A stretch of DNA of 64,000 nt from CAVPEV01 sp963703555 (GTDB lineage Bacteria > Actinomycetota > Actinomycetes > Actinomycetales > Cellulomonadaceae): NCBI GenBank assembly GCA_963703555.1, contig CAVPEV010000003.1:10003-74002 (forward strand), read 5' to 3'. The position numbers were made by a program, and so were the translations under genes. Below, in pieces: positions 17,322 to 25,701 of the stretch (positions are counted from its first letter, which is position 1; the number at the start of each line of letters is the position of its first letter). Below the pieces are notes generated by a model. The model did no database searches. It saw nothing but the letters and a program-made list of their open reading frames with translations, and was not told the origin of the DNA.

Positions 17322-18769
17322 GCGTGACCGCAACCCGAGCCGACGGTCTCCCGCCGGCCGGCCTGGGGCGCCGGTTCCTCGCCGTGCTGCTCGACGCGGT
17401 GCTGGCCGGCCTGCTCGTCGCGCCCGCGGCGCTCGTGGCCGCGAGGCTGGGTCGCGACGACGGCGGCCCGTGGGGCGCCCTGCCCGCCGGCGTGCTGGTC
17501 CTGGTCCAGCTGGTGGCGTGGCAGCTGCACGGGCAGCGCGGCTGGACCGTGGGGCGGCTGGCGCTGCGGGTGCGGACCGTCGACGAGCAGAACGGTCGGC
17601 CGATCGGGCTGGCTCGCGTGCTCGTGCGCGGGCTCGTCGTGGCTGCCGGCGCGCTCGCTGCCGGCGTGGGCGAGGTGCTCGTCCTGGTGTCGCCGCTGTT
17701 CGACGCCCGCCGTCGGGGCTGGCACGACCGTGCGGTGTCGGCGCTGGTGGTACGGGTTCCGCCCGGCACACCCGCGAGCTGGCCGCGCGAGGTCCGCGCC
17801 GGCGCGCCGTCCGGCCACCGCGGCGCCGGCCCCGGGCGGCCGGCGGCCCTCGCGGCGCCGGCGCCGAGCCCCGGCTCGGTCGGGCCGGCCCCCGAGTCGT
17901 CCGTCCCGACCATGGCCTCTGCAGCTGCGGTCCGGCCGCCGGACACGGCCGCCGCAGCGCCGGACGGGTACGAGCCGAGCGCGGCGCACCGCTTCATGCC
18001 GGCCCCCGACGCGCTCGGCGGTCCCGGCCAGGCGGACTCCGCGGCCACCCGGGTGATCGCCGCAGTGCCGCCTCCGCCGTGGGCGGTGTCCGGGCCGGTC
18101 GGTCGGCACGGTTCGGAGGACTCCGGCGGTCGGGAGCAGGACATCGTTGCCCAGCGGCTCGATGCCCTCCTCGCCCCCCGCCGGCCCCGGACCGAGCCGG
18201 GCGTGCCCCCGCTCGTCCCACCGGCGGCCGTCCCACCGGCGGGCTCGGCGTCGGTGCCTGAGCCGGATCCGGTGCCGCCCCCGGCACGGGCCTGGGCGCC
18301 CCCACCGGCGGCGGACGTGCTGCCGCCGTCGTCCGCCCTGGACCCGCAGCTGGAGATGACTCGTCGGGTGGCCGGACAGGTGGCCGGTCCCGACGGCGAG
18401 CCGACCGCCGAGGTCGCCCTGTCCGACGGACGGGTCCTCACCCTGCGAGGTACGGTGCTGCTCGGTCGCAACCCCGCCGCCCGGCCCGGTGTCGACGTCG
18501 TGCGGGTGGTGGACCCAGGGCGGTCGGTGTCGAAGAGCCACGTGCTGCTCCAGGTCGACCGCACCGGCCTGTGGGTGGCCGACGCCGGGTCGACCAACGG
18601 CACGCTGATCACCCTGGCCGACGGCCAGCAGATCGTCTGCGTCCCTGACCACCGGGTGCGGGTGCCGGCCGGTTCCATCGTGTCGTTCGGCGAGCACGGG
18701 CTGCGCGTGCTCCGCGAGCCGCCCACCGCGCCGCCCACCGCGCCGCCCACCGCGCCCGCGCAGCCCTGA
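17318..18769 (+). CDS. RDD membrane domain fused to FHA domain
   Basis: A 483-residue fusion. Residues 15-150 are an RDD domain with three membrane helices (starting GRRFLAVLLDAVLAG and ending DARRRGWHDRAV). A roughly 200-residue Pro/Ala-rich cytoplasmic linker follows, then a C-terminal FHA domain (about 370-465) with LLGRNP, SVSKSHVLL and DAGSTNGT. The FHA binding residues are intact, so it can recruit a phosphorylated partner to the membrane. The start ATG overlaps the stop of the TGase-like gene (ATGA) and has AGGAAGGAGG at 17301-17310. This is the last gene of the kinase cluster and its second FHA protein. Confidence 0.9.
   Translation: MSVTATRADGLPPAGLGRRFLAVLLDAVLAGLLVAPAALVAARLGRDDGGPWGALPAGVLVLVQLVAWQLHGQRGWTVGRLALRVRTVDEQNGRPIGLARVLVRGLVVAAGALAAGVGEVLVLVSPLFDARRRGWHDRAVSALVVRVPPGTPASWPREVRAGAPSGHRGAGPGRPAALAAPAPSPGSVGPAPESSVPTMASAAAVRPPDTAAAAPDGYEPSAAHRFMPAPDALGGPGQADSAATRVIAAVPPPPWAVSGPVGRHGSEDSGGREQDIVAQRLDALLAPRRPRTEPGVPPLVPPAAVPPAGSASVPEPDPVPPPARAWAPPPAADVLPPSSALDPQLEMTRRVAGQVAGPDGEPTAEVALSDGRVLTLRGTVLLGRNPAARPGVDVVRVVDPGRSVSKSHVLLQVDRTGLWVADAGSTNGTLITLADGQQIVCVPDHRVRVPAGSIVSFGEHGLRVLREPPTAPPTAPPTAPAQP
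18721..18756 (+). repeat. Short in-frame tandem repeat (three 12-bp units)
   Basis: Three copies of a 12-bp unit reading about CCGCCCACCGCG encode repeated Pro-Pro-Thr-Ala at the very end of the RDD-FHA protein, after the FHA domain. Whole-unit changes would keep the frame, so this tail could vary in length between strains. It is low-complexity sequence with no assigned function. Confidence 0.75.
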
Positions 18770-18860
18770 ACGGCGCCGGGTCCCCGGTGCATGTCCGAGG
18801 CAGGTCTGCCGCGCGCGTCCGTCCCCTGGCACCGCACGCCGAGCGGTTGGTGGGCGGGGG

Positions 18861-18866
18861 TACAGT
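18861..18866 (+). promoter_or_regulatory. Candidate -10 element of the leuA leader transcript
   Basis: TACAGT lies 7 bp ahead of the GTG of a Leu-rich mini-ORF and is a good actinobacterial -10. No convincing -35 is seen at the expected spacing. If used, transcription would begin at or next to the GTG, giving a leaderless message, which is common in Actinobacteria. Confidence 0.45.
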
Positions 18867-18872
18867 GCACGG

Positions 18873-18920
18873 GTGCTGCTCGAGCACCTCTTCCTTCGTC
18901 GCCGCGGCGGGGCCTGCTAG
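18873..18920 (+). CDS. Leucine-rich leader peptide upstream of leuA (attenuator candidate)
   Basis: A 15-codon reading frame, GTG to TAG, encodes VLLEHLFLRRRGGAC: four Leu in the first eight residues, then three Arg. It starts about 7 bp after a -10-like TACAGT, so it may be translated from the first base of the transcript. It ends inside an inverted repeat (GGCC-TGCTA-GGCC, 18911-18923). More GC-rich complementary segments lie between it and leuA (18921-18960). Leucine-codon leader attenuation has been predicted for actinobacterial leuA genes, and placement 68 bp before leuA fits. I see no U-tract, so control may act on translation or through Rho. This is inference from position and composition. 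Confidence 0.6.
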   Translation: MLLEHLFLRRRGGAC

Positions 18921-18988
18921 GCCGGAACCTCGCCGCGGGTGCGCGTCGCGCCGGCTGGCTACCCGCCCCGAGACGAAGGACCCCGTCG

Positions 18989-20734
18989 ATGCACCAGGAC
19001 CCCAGCACCGTTCAGCGACCCAGCCCCATGCCGATCCACCGCTACCGCCCGTACCACGAGCAGCTGCGGGTGGACCTGCGCGACCGGACGTGGCCGTCGC
19101 GGCACCTCGACGCGGCGCCCCGCTGGTGCGCCGTCGACCTGCGTGACGGCAACCAAGCCCTCGTCGAGCCGATGAACGCGGCCCGCAAGCTCGAGCTGTT
19201 CGAGCTGTTGGTGGCGATGGGCTACAAGGAGATCGAGGTCGGCTTCCCGTCGGCCTCGCAGACCGACTTCGACTTCGTGCGCAGGCTCATCGACGAGGAC
19301 CGCATCCCCGACGACGTCGTCATCCAGGTCCTCACCCAGTCCCGCGAGCATCTCATCGAGCGCACCTACGAGGCCATCGCGGGCGCGAAGCGGGCGATCG
19401 TCCACCTGTACAACTCGACGTCGGTGCTCCAGCGCGAGGTCGTCTTCCGGTCCGACGAGGACGGGGTCGCCGACATCGCGGTGAGCGGCGCACGGCTGTG
19501 CAAGAAGTACGAGGAGCTGATCCCCGACACCGAGGTGCTCTACGAGTACAGCCCGGAGTCCTACACCGGCACGGAGCTGGAGTACGCGGTTCGGGTCTGC
19601 AACGCGGTGCTCGACGAGTGGGAGCCCACCCCGGACCGGCCGGTCATCATCAACCTGCCGGCGACGGTGGAGATGGCCACGCCGAACGTGTACGCCGACT
19701 CCATCGAGTGGATGGGTCGCCACCTGCACCATCGCGAGTCGGTGGTGCTGTCGCTGCACCCGCACAACGACCGCGGCACCGCCGTGGCGGCCGCCGAGCT
19801 CGGCCTGCTCGCCGGAGCGGACCGGGTGGAGGGCTGCCTGTTCGGCAACGGCGAGCGGACCGGCAACGTCTGCCTGGTCACCCTGGGCATGAACCTGTTC
19901 AGCCAGGGCGTCGACCCGATGATCGACTTCTCGGACATCGATCGCGTCCGCCGCACGGTCGAGCGGTGCACCCAGATGCCGGTGGGCGAGCGTCACCCGT
20001 ATGCGGGGGACCTCGTTTTCACGGCGTTCTCCGGTTCCCACCAGGACGCCATCAAGAAGGGTCTGGACGCGATGGCGGCACGGGCCGTACGCGAGGGCCG
20101 GCCGGTCGAGGACCTTGAGTGGGCCGTGCCGTACCTGCCCATCGACCCGCGCGACGTCGGACGGGCGTACGACGCGATCATCCGGGTGAACTCGCAGTCC
20201 GGCAAGGGTGGGATCTCCTACCTCATGAAGGCCGAGCGGGACCTCGACCTGCCGCGCCGTCTGCAGATCGACTTCTCGCGCGTGGTGCAGGCCTGGACCG
20301 ACCAGCACGGCACGGAGGTCACCGCCGACGAGCTCTGGATGCTGTTCAGCGACGAGTACCTGCCGGCCGAGACCGGTGGTCCGCTGGTCCCGTGGGGCCG
20401 GCTCGCGCTTCGGGGTACCAGGGTGACCAGCGCCGAGGGCGGGCCGGTCACGCTGTCGGTGGACGTCGTCGACCGGGGTACGCCGCTGACGCTGACGGGG
20501 ACGGGCAACGGCCCCATCGCCGCGTTCGTCGACGCGCTGGCCCGGCTGGGCATCGTGGTCCGCGTGCTCGACTACGCCGAGCACGCGCTGTCCGCCGGGG
20601 GCGACGCGACCGCCGCCGCCTACGTGGAGTGCGCGGTCGGGGACCGCGAGCTGTGGGGGGTGGGCATCGACCCGTCGACGACTGCTGCCGCGCTGAAGGC
20701 CATCGTCTCGGCCGTCAACCGTGCCGAGCGGTGA
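18989..20734 (+). CDS. leuA: 2-isopropylmalate synthase
   Basis: This enzyme condenses acetyl-CoA with 2-oxoisovalerate, the first committed step of leucine synthesis. The 581-residue protein has the HMGL-like TIM barrel with DLRDGNQALVEPM, the metal-binding LHPHNDRGT, FGNGERTGN and SGSHQDAI motifs, and a C-terminal regulatory domain (about 440-575) for leucine feedback. ATG 18989 is chosen because GAAGGA lies 8 bp ahead; the frame is open further upstream but runs through the leader region. The long, LeuA2-type architecture is usual for Actinobacteria. Expression is probably leucine-controlled through the upstream leader. Confidence 0.96.
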   Translation: MHQDPSTVQRPSPMPIHRYRPYHEQLRVDLRDRTWPSRHLDAAPRWCAVDLRDGNQALVEPMNAARKLELFELLVAMGYKEIEVGFPSASQTDFDFVRRLIDEDRIPDDVVIQVLTQSREHLIERTYEAIAGAKRAIVHLYNSTSVLQREVVFRSDEDGVADIAVSGARLCKKYEELIPDTEVLYEYSPESYTGTELEYAVRVCNAVLDEWEPTPDRPVIINLPATVEMATPNVYADSIEWMGRHLHHRESVVLSLHPHNDRGTAVAAAELGLLAGADRVEGCLFGNGERTGNVCLVTLGMNLFSQGVDPMIDFSDIDRVRRTVERCTQMPVGERHPYAGDLVFTAFSGSHQDAIKKGLDAMAARAVREGRPVEDLEWAVPYLPIDPRDVGRAYDAIIRVNSQSGKGGISYLMKAERDLDLPRRLQIDFSRVVQAWTDQHGTEVTADELWMLFSDEYLPAETGGPLVPWGRLALRGTRVTSAEGGPVTLSVDVVDRGTPLTLTGTGNGPIAAFVDALARLGIVVRVLDYAEHALSAGGDATAAAYVECAVGDRELWGVGIDPSTTAAALKAIVSAVNRAER

Positions 20735-20741
20735 ACGGGGT

Positions 20742-20755
20742 TTCACCCGGGTGAA
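20742..20755. promoter_or_regulatory. Perfect 14-bp palindrome TTCACCCGGGTGAA
   Basis: A perfect inverted repeat begins 8 bp after the leuA stop and lies 94 bp before the diguanylate cyclase start. It could be an operator for a dimeric regulator of the cyclase gene or a short terminator stem for leuA. There is no T-run after it, so I favour an operator, without naming the regulator. Confidence 0.4.
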
Positions 20756-20848
20756 GAACGGCCGTGCACCGACAGTCTCCCCGGCACCCGCCGATCGGAC
20801 GCAACGCAGAGGCAGGTCTGCAGGTCCCGACTAAAGGAACGGTGGTCT

Positions 20849-22426
20849 GTGGGCGCTGCACTGGTACAGATCGGTGAGTTCGGGGTGCTCGACGCCGTTG
20901 CCGAGGCCGCGCACGACGAGTATGCGCACGGCGACCTGCATCGGGCAGAGCGGCTGTCCGTCACGGGCGCCCGGTTGGCGGCGGCCGTGGGCGACGAAGC
21001 CACCCTCCGGTACCTGACCTTCACGCGTGGCCGCGCCCTGGTCGCGCTCGGCCGGTCGGAGGAGGGCCGCGCCTGCGCTGTCGAGCTGGAACGCCGCGCC
21101 GTCGGCGACGCCGACCCGTACTGGCGGGCGAAGGCCATCGCGCTCCGCGCGCTCGCCGAGCGGCGGCGGGGTCGCCACCCGGAGGTGCTCGCGCTCCTCG
21201 CGCGGTCCTGGGTGCTGATCGGCAGCCCGGACGGGCACTCCTACAACCAGATCTCTGCGGCGGTGCTGCTGGCGGAAGCCCTGCGGATGGTCGAGCTGTA
21301 CGAGGAGGCCGACGCGGTGAGCATGCGCGTCGCGGGCCTGGTGGACCCGGTGATGGCACCCGGCGTGGTCGTCGAGTCGGTGCGCACCCTCGCCGAGTGG
21401 GCCGCCGGGCTGCTGGTGCAGGGGCGCGACGCCGAGGCCGGGCACGTGGTCACCCAGCTGGCGTCGCGGGCGCTGCTCCTGCTGCGCCTGACCGCCGGGG
21501 CGCCGGACGTGCGCTACCAGCTGTTCGGCCTCGTGGGGCTGGCCTACGCCGACGTCAGCCTCGGTGAGCCCGAGCGGGCGCTCCGGGCGGTGGAGGCGCT
21601 GTCCGAGGTGGTGGAGACCCGCCGGGGGCGGCCCGAGTGGTTCGTCGCCACCGCCGTGCGCGGCCTCGCCCTGGTCCGGGCGGGCCGGTACGTGGAGGCC
21701 GAGGAGTGGATGCGGGTGCTGCGCGCCGAGGCCGACGAGTCCGACCGGGACGTGTGGTTCACCGTCGCCGAGCTGGTGCTGGTGCGGTCGGCCGTGGGCC
21801 GGTACGGCGAGCACCCGGGCCTGGTCCATGCCAGGGCGATGGTCCGCCGGTTCGCCGCGCAGCTGTGGGCCGAGCGCACCGAGCGGTTCGACGCGATGCT
21901 GGCCCAGGTCCGCATCCAGGAGCTGCAGGCGGAGAGCCGCCGCGCGGCCGCCCTCAGCGTGCTGGACCACCTCACCGGCGTGGGCAACCGACGGGCCATC
22001 GCGGCCTTCCTCGCCGAGGTCCGGGGCCCGGTCAGTGCCCTGTTCGTCGACGTCGACGACTTCAAGAACGTCAACGACGCGTATTCCCACGTGGTCGGCG
22101 ACGCAGTGCTCGCCCGGCTCGCCCAGGTGCTGGCGGGGCTCACCCGAGCGGGCGACCTGGTCGCCCGGTACGGCGGCGACGAGTTCGTGCTGCTGCTCCA
22201 ACCGGGCTCGGAACTCACGGCTGGGGCGCTGGAACGACGCGCCGACGAGGTAGTGGCCGGCGTGCGGCAGGTGACCTGGGAGGAGATCGCCCCTGGTCTG
22301 TCCGTGACGGTGTCGGTCGGGGCGGCCCGGATGGCCAACCCCGAGGAGCTGTTCACGGCCCTGAGCAGGGCCGTGCTCCGGGCGAAGCGGGAGGGCCGCA
22401 ACCGGCGGGTCAGTACGGTGGAGTGA
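20849..22426 (+). CDS. Diguanylate cyclase with TPR-like sensor region
   Basis: The C-terminal GGDEF domain (about 370-525) makes cyclic di-GMP from two GTP. The active site is an exact GGDEF (442-446), and the product-inhibition I-site RxxD sits five residues before it (433-436), so the enzyme should be active and feedback-inhibited. The first 350 residues are all-helical with tetratricopeptide-like spacing and no membrane segment, which suggests a cytoplasmic protein controlled by protein contacts. The start is GTG with AAAGGA 10 bp ahead. It stands alone between leuA and recO; no phosphodiesterase is in the window. Confidence 0.92.
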   Translation: MGAALVQIGEFGVLDAVAEAAHDEYAHGDLHRAERLSVTGARLAAAVGDEATLRYLTFTRGRALVALGRSEEGRACAVELERRAVGDADPYWRAKAIALRALAERRRGRHPEVLALLARSWVLIGSPDGHSYNQISAAVLLAEALRMVELYEEADAVSMRVAGLVDPVMAPGVVVESVRTLAEWAAGLLVQGRDAEAGHVVTQLASRALLLLRLTAGAPDVRYQLFGLVGLAYADVSLGEPERALRAVEALSEVVETRRGRPEWFVATAVRGLALVRAGRYVEAEEWMRVLRAEADESDRDVWFTVAELVLVRSAVGRYGEHPGLVHARAMVRRFAAQLWAERTERFDAMLAQVRIQELQAESRRAAALSVLDHLTGVGNRRAIAAFLAEVRGPVSALFVDVDDFKNVNDAYSHVVGDAVLARLAQVLAGLTRAGDLVARYGGDEFVLLLQPGSELTAGALERRADEVVAGVRQVTWEEIAPGLSVTVSVGAARMANPEELFTALSRAVLRAKREGRNRRVSTVE

Positions 22427-22451
22427 CTGCGGCGAGGGGGACAATGGTCGG

Positions 22452-23183
22452 GTGAGCCTGTACCGCGACGAGGGGATCGTGCTGCGCACCCACTCGTTGG
22501 GCGAGGCCGACCGCATCGTCACGGTGCTCACCCGGGCGCACGGGAAGGTGCGAGCGGTCGCCAAGGGGGTTCGCCGGACGTCCTCCCGGTTCGGCTCCCG
22601 GCTGGAGCCGTACATGCACATCGACGTCCAGCTGAGCACCGGTCGCTCGCTCGACGTCGTCACCCAGGTGGAGACCATCGCCGCCTACGGGCGTCCGGTG
22701 AGCGAGGACTACGGCCTGTACACCTGTGGTGCCGTGATGCTGGAGACCGCGGACCGGCTGGTGGCCGACGAGCACGAGCCCGCGGTGCAGCAGTACTGGC
22801 TGCTGGTCGGGGGCGTCCGCGCACTGGCGACCAGGGAGCACGCCGCCGGGCTGGTGCTCGACTCCTACCTGCTGCGTTCGCTGGCCGTGGCGGGGTGGGC
22901 GCCGAGCTTCACCGACTGCGCCCGGTGCGGGGCATCCGGCCCGCACCACGCGTTCGCGGTCGCCCTCGGTGGCGCGGTCTGCCAGGCCTGTCGGCCACCG
23001 GGGGCCACCGCACCGGCGCCGGCGACGTTCGCGCTGCTGGCGGCGCTGCTTGCGGGGGACTGGGCGGTTGCCGACGCGAGCGACGAGCGCCATCGCACCG
23101 AGGCGCGCGGGCTGGTCGCCGCGTTCGAGCAGTTCCACCTGGAGCGGCGGCTGCGCTCGTTCGCCATGGTCGAGCGGGTCTGA
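22452..23183 (+). CDS. recO: DNA repair protein RecO
   Basis: RecO loads RecA on SSB-coated DNA together with RecR. The 243-residue protein has the N-terminal OB fold (YRDEGIVLRTHSLGEADRIVT), the helical middle and a four-cysteine zinc site (CARCGAS, then CQAC). GTG 22452 fits the family N-terminus. Its stop overlaps the uppS start by one base, giving a coupled recO-uppS pair that is usual in Actinobacteria. Confidence 0.95.
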   Translation: MSLYRDEGIVLRTHSLGEADRIVTVLTRAHGKVRAVAKGVRRTSSRFGSRLEPYMHIDVQLSTGRSLDVVTQVETIAAYGRPVSEDYGLYTCGAVMLETADRLVADEHEPAVQQYWLLVGGVRALATREHAAGLVLDSYLLRSLAVAGWAPSFTDCARCGASGPHHAFAVALGGAVCQACRPPGATAPAPATFALLAALLAGDWAVADASDERHRTEARGLVAAFEQFHLERRLRSFAMVERV

Positions 23184-23992
23184 TGCCGGTCCCGCCCCCG
23201 CCGCACCCCAGCGGAGCCCGCCCCCCGCGGATCCCCCGGGAGCTGGTGCCCCGGCACGTCGCCATCGTCATGGACGGGAACGGCCGCTGGGCCAACGCCC
23301 GCGGTCTGCCCCGGACGGCGGGGCACGCCGCGGGAGAGGCCGCCCTCCTCGACGTCGTCGCCGGTGCCATCGAGATCGGTGTTACGCACGTCTCCGCCTA
23401 TGCCTTCTCCACGGAAAACTGGCGGCGGTCGCCGGACGAGGTGCGCTTCCTGATGGGGTTCAACCGCGACGTGCTGCACCGGCGCCGGGACCTGATGAAC
23501 TCGTGGGGCGTGCGGGTGCGGTGGGCCGGCCGGCGGCCGCGGTTGTGGCGCTCGGTGCTCCGCGAGCTGGAGGAGGCCGAGCGGCTCACCGCAGGCAACG
23601 ACGTGTGCACGCTGACCATGTGCGTCAACTACGGCGGCCGGGCGGAGATCGCCGACGCGGCGCGGGCGATCGCCCGGGAGGTGGCGGCCGGGCGGCTCGA
23701 CCCCGAGCGGGTCACCGAGCGCACGGTCGCCCGGCACCTCGACGAGCCGGACCTGCCCGACGTGGACCTCTTCCTGCGCACGTCCGGGGAGCAGCGCGTC
23801 TCCAACTTCATGATCTGGCAGGCGGCATACGCCGAACTGGTGTTCCTCGACGAACCGTGGCCGGACGTCGACCGGCGCCACCTGTGGCGGGCCATCGAGC
23901 AGTACGCCGCGCGGGACCGCCGGTACGGCGCGGCGGTGGACCGCGCCGACGACGGGTCCGCAGCGGGCGGCGCCGGGCCGCCTGTCGCCTAG
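23183..23992 (+). CDS. uppS: Isoprenyl (polyprenyl) diphosphate synthase, cis-type
   Basis: This cis-prenyltransferase builds the lipid carrier for cell-wall precursors; the mycobacterial counterpart next to recO makes decaprenyl diphosphate. The 269-residue protein has the catalytic Asp31 in MDGNGRW, the FSTENW loop and the C-terminal LRTSGEQRVSNFMIWQ signature. The ATG overlaps the recO stop (TGATG). A 25-residue acidic/Gly tail follows the fold. Beyond its stop the core gene order is interrupted by the 24-27.5 kb insertion. Confidence 0.95.
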   Translation: MPVPPPPHPSGARPPRIPRELVPRHVAIVMDGNGRWANARGLPRTAGHAAGEAALLDVVAGAIEIGVTHVSAYAFSTENWRRSPDEVRFLMGFNRDVLHRRRDLMNSWGVRVRWAGRRPRLWRSVLRELEEAERLTAGNDVCTLTMCVNYGGRAEIADAARAIAREVAAGRLDPERVTERTVARHLDEPDLPDVDLFLRTSGEQRVSNFMIWQAAYAELVFLDEPWPDVDRRHLWRAIEQYAARDRRYGAAVDRADDGSAAGGAGPPVA

Positions 23993-24091
23993 GCCCGTGC
24001 GCTTCGGCGGCCGGAGCCGCGGAGTCCGGCAGGGTCCGCTCCAGCACCTGGACCCGCGCCACCCGCGGGGAGGTACACGCGCCCGCCAGCA

Positions 24092-24376
24092 CCCGCCCCA
24101 GGCCGCGGCCCGCCAGGCCCAGTGCGAGGCGACCGGCACCCACGCCACCGCCGGCTGGCCCGCGACCGGCACCCAGGTCAGCCCGGCGGCGAGCACCAGG
24201 ACCGGTGCGGCGGCGAACAGGCCACGCCCACCGTCGACGTACAGGCCGACGACGAGCGCGACGACGCCGATGCCGGCGGTCGCCACCTGTGCGGGCGACA
24301 GCCCGAGCAGCAGCCCGCGCCGGGAACGACGCGACAGGGTGACCGCGCGCAGCGCGGCACCGGTGGACTCGTTCAT
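24092..24376 (-). pseudogene. SCO6880-family conjugation protein, N-terminal fragment
   Basis: About 95 residues from the start codon resemble the N-terminus of SCO6880-type proteins of actinobacterial conjugation/T4SS-like modules: a basic stretch, RRGLLLGLSPAQVATAG, two membrane helices, and WVPVAGQPAVAWVPVASHWAW. The full family is about 450-500 residues, but this frame loses similarity after residue 95 and meets the 3' end of uppS about 100 bp further on. It is therefore a truncated remnant. It lies 35 bp downstream of the SCO6881-like fragment in the natural operon order. Confidence 0.65.
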
Positions 24377-24411
24377 GCCGAGGTCCTTGTCTGAACAGGA
24401 GGGTGCCCGGC

Positions 24412-24888
24412 TCAGCCGCGAGCACCCGGCGGCGTCGGCCCGTCCGGCGGGTGCGGGGAGTGCTGCGGCGACACCGGGGCGGCGGCCCCCGGCTCGCGCG
24501 GCGTCGTCGTCGCCGGCGGTGGTGCCGCAGGCGGTGGCCCGGGATTGTCTTGGGCGGCCGTGGATTGCCGGTCAACAGCCCCGGCGACAGTGCGGCCCGT
24601 GGCTACGGAGAGCCGGTCGACGATCTCCAGCAGGGTGCCGGTGACGCTCACCGTGACGAACGCCCCCAGGACGTCTCGGGCCAGCCCAACCGCGGCGGTG
24701 GCCAGTGCGCGCGGCTCGTGGCGCACCATGCCACTGACGAGCTGCATCAGCGCCAGGCCGAGGCCCACGACGACGGCGATCCCGAAGACCAGGTCGTACA
24801 CCCGCAGCCAGGACGGCGTGGTCAGGTCGACGAGCGTCGTCTGGTCGACCAGCCACCAGCCCCATGACGTGCTCAACCCGGCCCACAC
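24412..24888 (-). pseudogene. SCO6881/TrbL-like conjugation membrane protein, fragment
   Basis: A 158-residue frame from GTG 24888 keeps a block typical of the large TrbL-like membrane protein that precedes SCO6880 homologues: DQTTLVDLTTPSWLRVYDLV, a membrane helix, HEPRALATAAVGLARDVLG and a second helix. It ends in a Pro/Ala-rich tail (PPPAAPPPATTTP). Normal members exceed 300 residues with five or more helices, so both the N-terminal and the middle parts seem lost. Its stop lies 35 bp from the SCO6880-like start, as in intact modules. Confidence 0.6.
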
Positions 24889-25018
24889 GCATCTCCGATC
24901 GCTACGGTCGCCGCGGTCCTCGCGGCGCCGTGAAGGAGGTGTGGACGCCGCGTCGCGGTTCCGGGTCTTCGGCACCGCACGTCCGCCGGGCGTCATCGGC
25001 GGGCGGTACCGTCGCCGG

Positions 25019-25392
25019 GTGTCCCGCAGACGGGCGGTCGCCGCCGGCATCGCGGCCGTCGTCGTGGTGGTCCCGGTGGTCCTGGTCGGCCCGCTGGTGC
25101 TGCTCGAGGTCGACGAGGCCGCGGTCCCGCCCGTGTCGGCCGGACATCTACCCGAGACGGTCGCGGTGGTCGGCCAGGAGAAGGAGTGCGGCTCGGCGGC
25201 TGCTGGTGGGAACTGACCTTGTCCCCGGCGAACGGGCAGACGGTGCAGGAGTTGGGCCGCGACCTTTACGCCCGCGACGAGACGCGCGCCGCCCGCAGCT
25301 GGGTCGACCGGCGCACCGTCTGCACCGGCTTCCACGTCGTCGGCGACCGCTTGACGGCCTACGTGCAGTACGAGCGGCCGTTCGGCTGGTAG
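25019..25392 (+). pseudogene. Small membrane-anchored hypothetical protein, frameshifted
   Basis: A GTG start (25019) leads into a basic N-terminus, one membrane helix (AAGIAAVVVVVPVVLVGPLV) and VGQEKECGS, then the frame ends at 25216. The continuation GGCWWELTLSPANGQTVQEL ... YVQYERPFGW lies one frame over and stops at 25392. Adding one base near 25195 gives a continuous 124-residue protein. It is divergent from the SCO6881-like fragment and belongs to the same mobile-module remnant. Function is unknown. The break may be real or a sequence error. Confidence 0.55.
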
Positions 25393-25425
25393 GGCCTGGC
25401 CGGCGCCTGCCCTGCACCGTCTGCC

Positions 25426-25701
25426 CTACATCGCGGACCCGACGTCCAGGAGGAAGTTCACCCCGGCGACCCCGGCCCCGGCGACCACCGACGCGCCGAG
25501 GCAGACCAGCACCCCGGCTCGTCCCCGCGCGGCGACCTGCGAGGACCCGACCGCGTGGCCGATCGCCCACGTCAGCGCACTGACGACGAGCATGAGCACC
25601 GCCACGACGAGCACGATGGTCAGCAGCGCCCCGACCAGGCCGTCGAGCAGGTCGCTTCCGGCCAGCGCGCCGACGTCCGAGTACACCGCCGGCAGGCTCA
25701 C
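25426..25701 (-). CDS. DUF6112-like small membrane protein (conjugation module)
   Basis: A 91-residue protein with two membrane helices (LVGALLTIVLVVAVLMLVVS and RAGVLVCLGASVVAGAG) separated by a short polar loop, ending NFLLDVGSAM. Size, layout and the phrase SALTWAIGHAVGSSQVAARGR match the small membrane proteins found upstream of SCO6881/SCO6880 homologues, comparable in shape to VirB2/TrbC pilin-like subunits. The start is GTG, overlapping by 4 bp the stop of the frameshifted gene upstream. The frame is intact, but its partners are broken, so it is probably non-functional. Confidence 0.6.
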   Translation of the reverse strand: MSLPAVYSDVGALAGSDLLDGLVGALLTIVLVVAVLMLVVSALTWAIGHAVGSSQVAARGRAGVLVCLGASVVAGAGVAGVNFLLDVGSAM

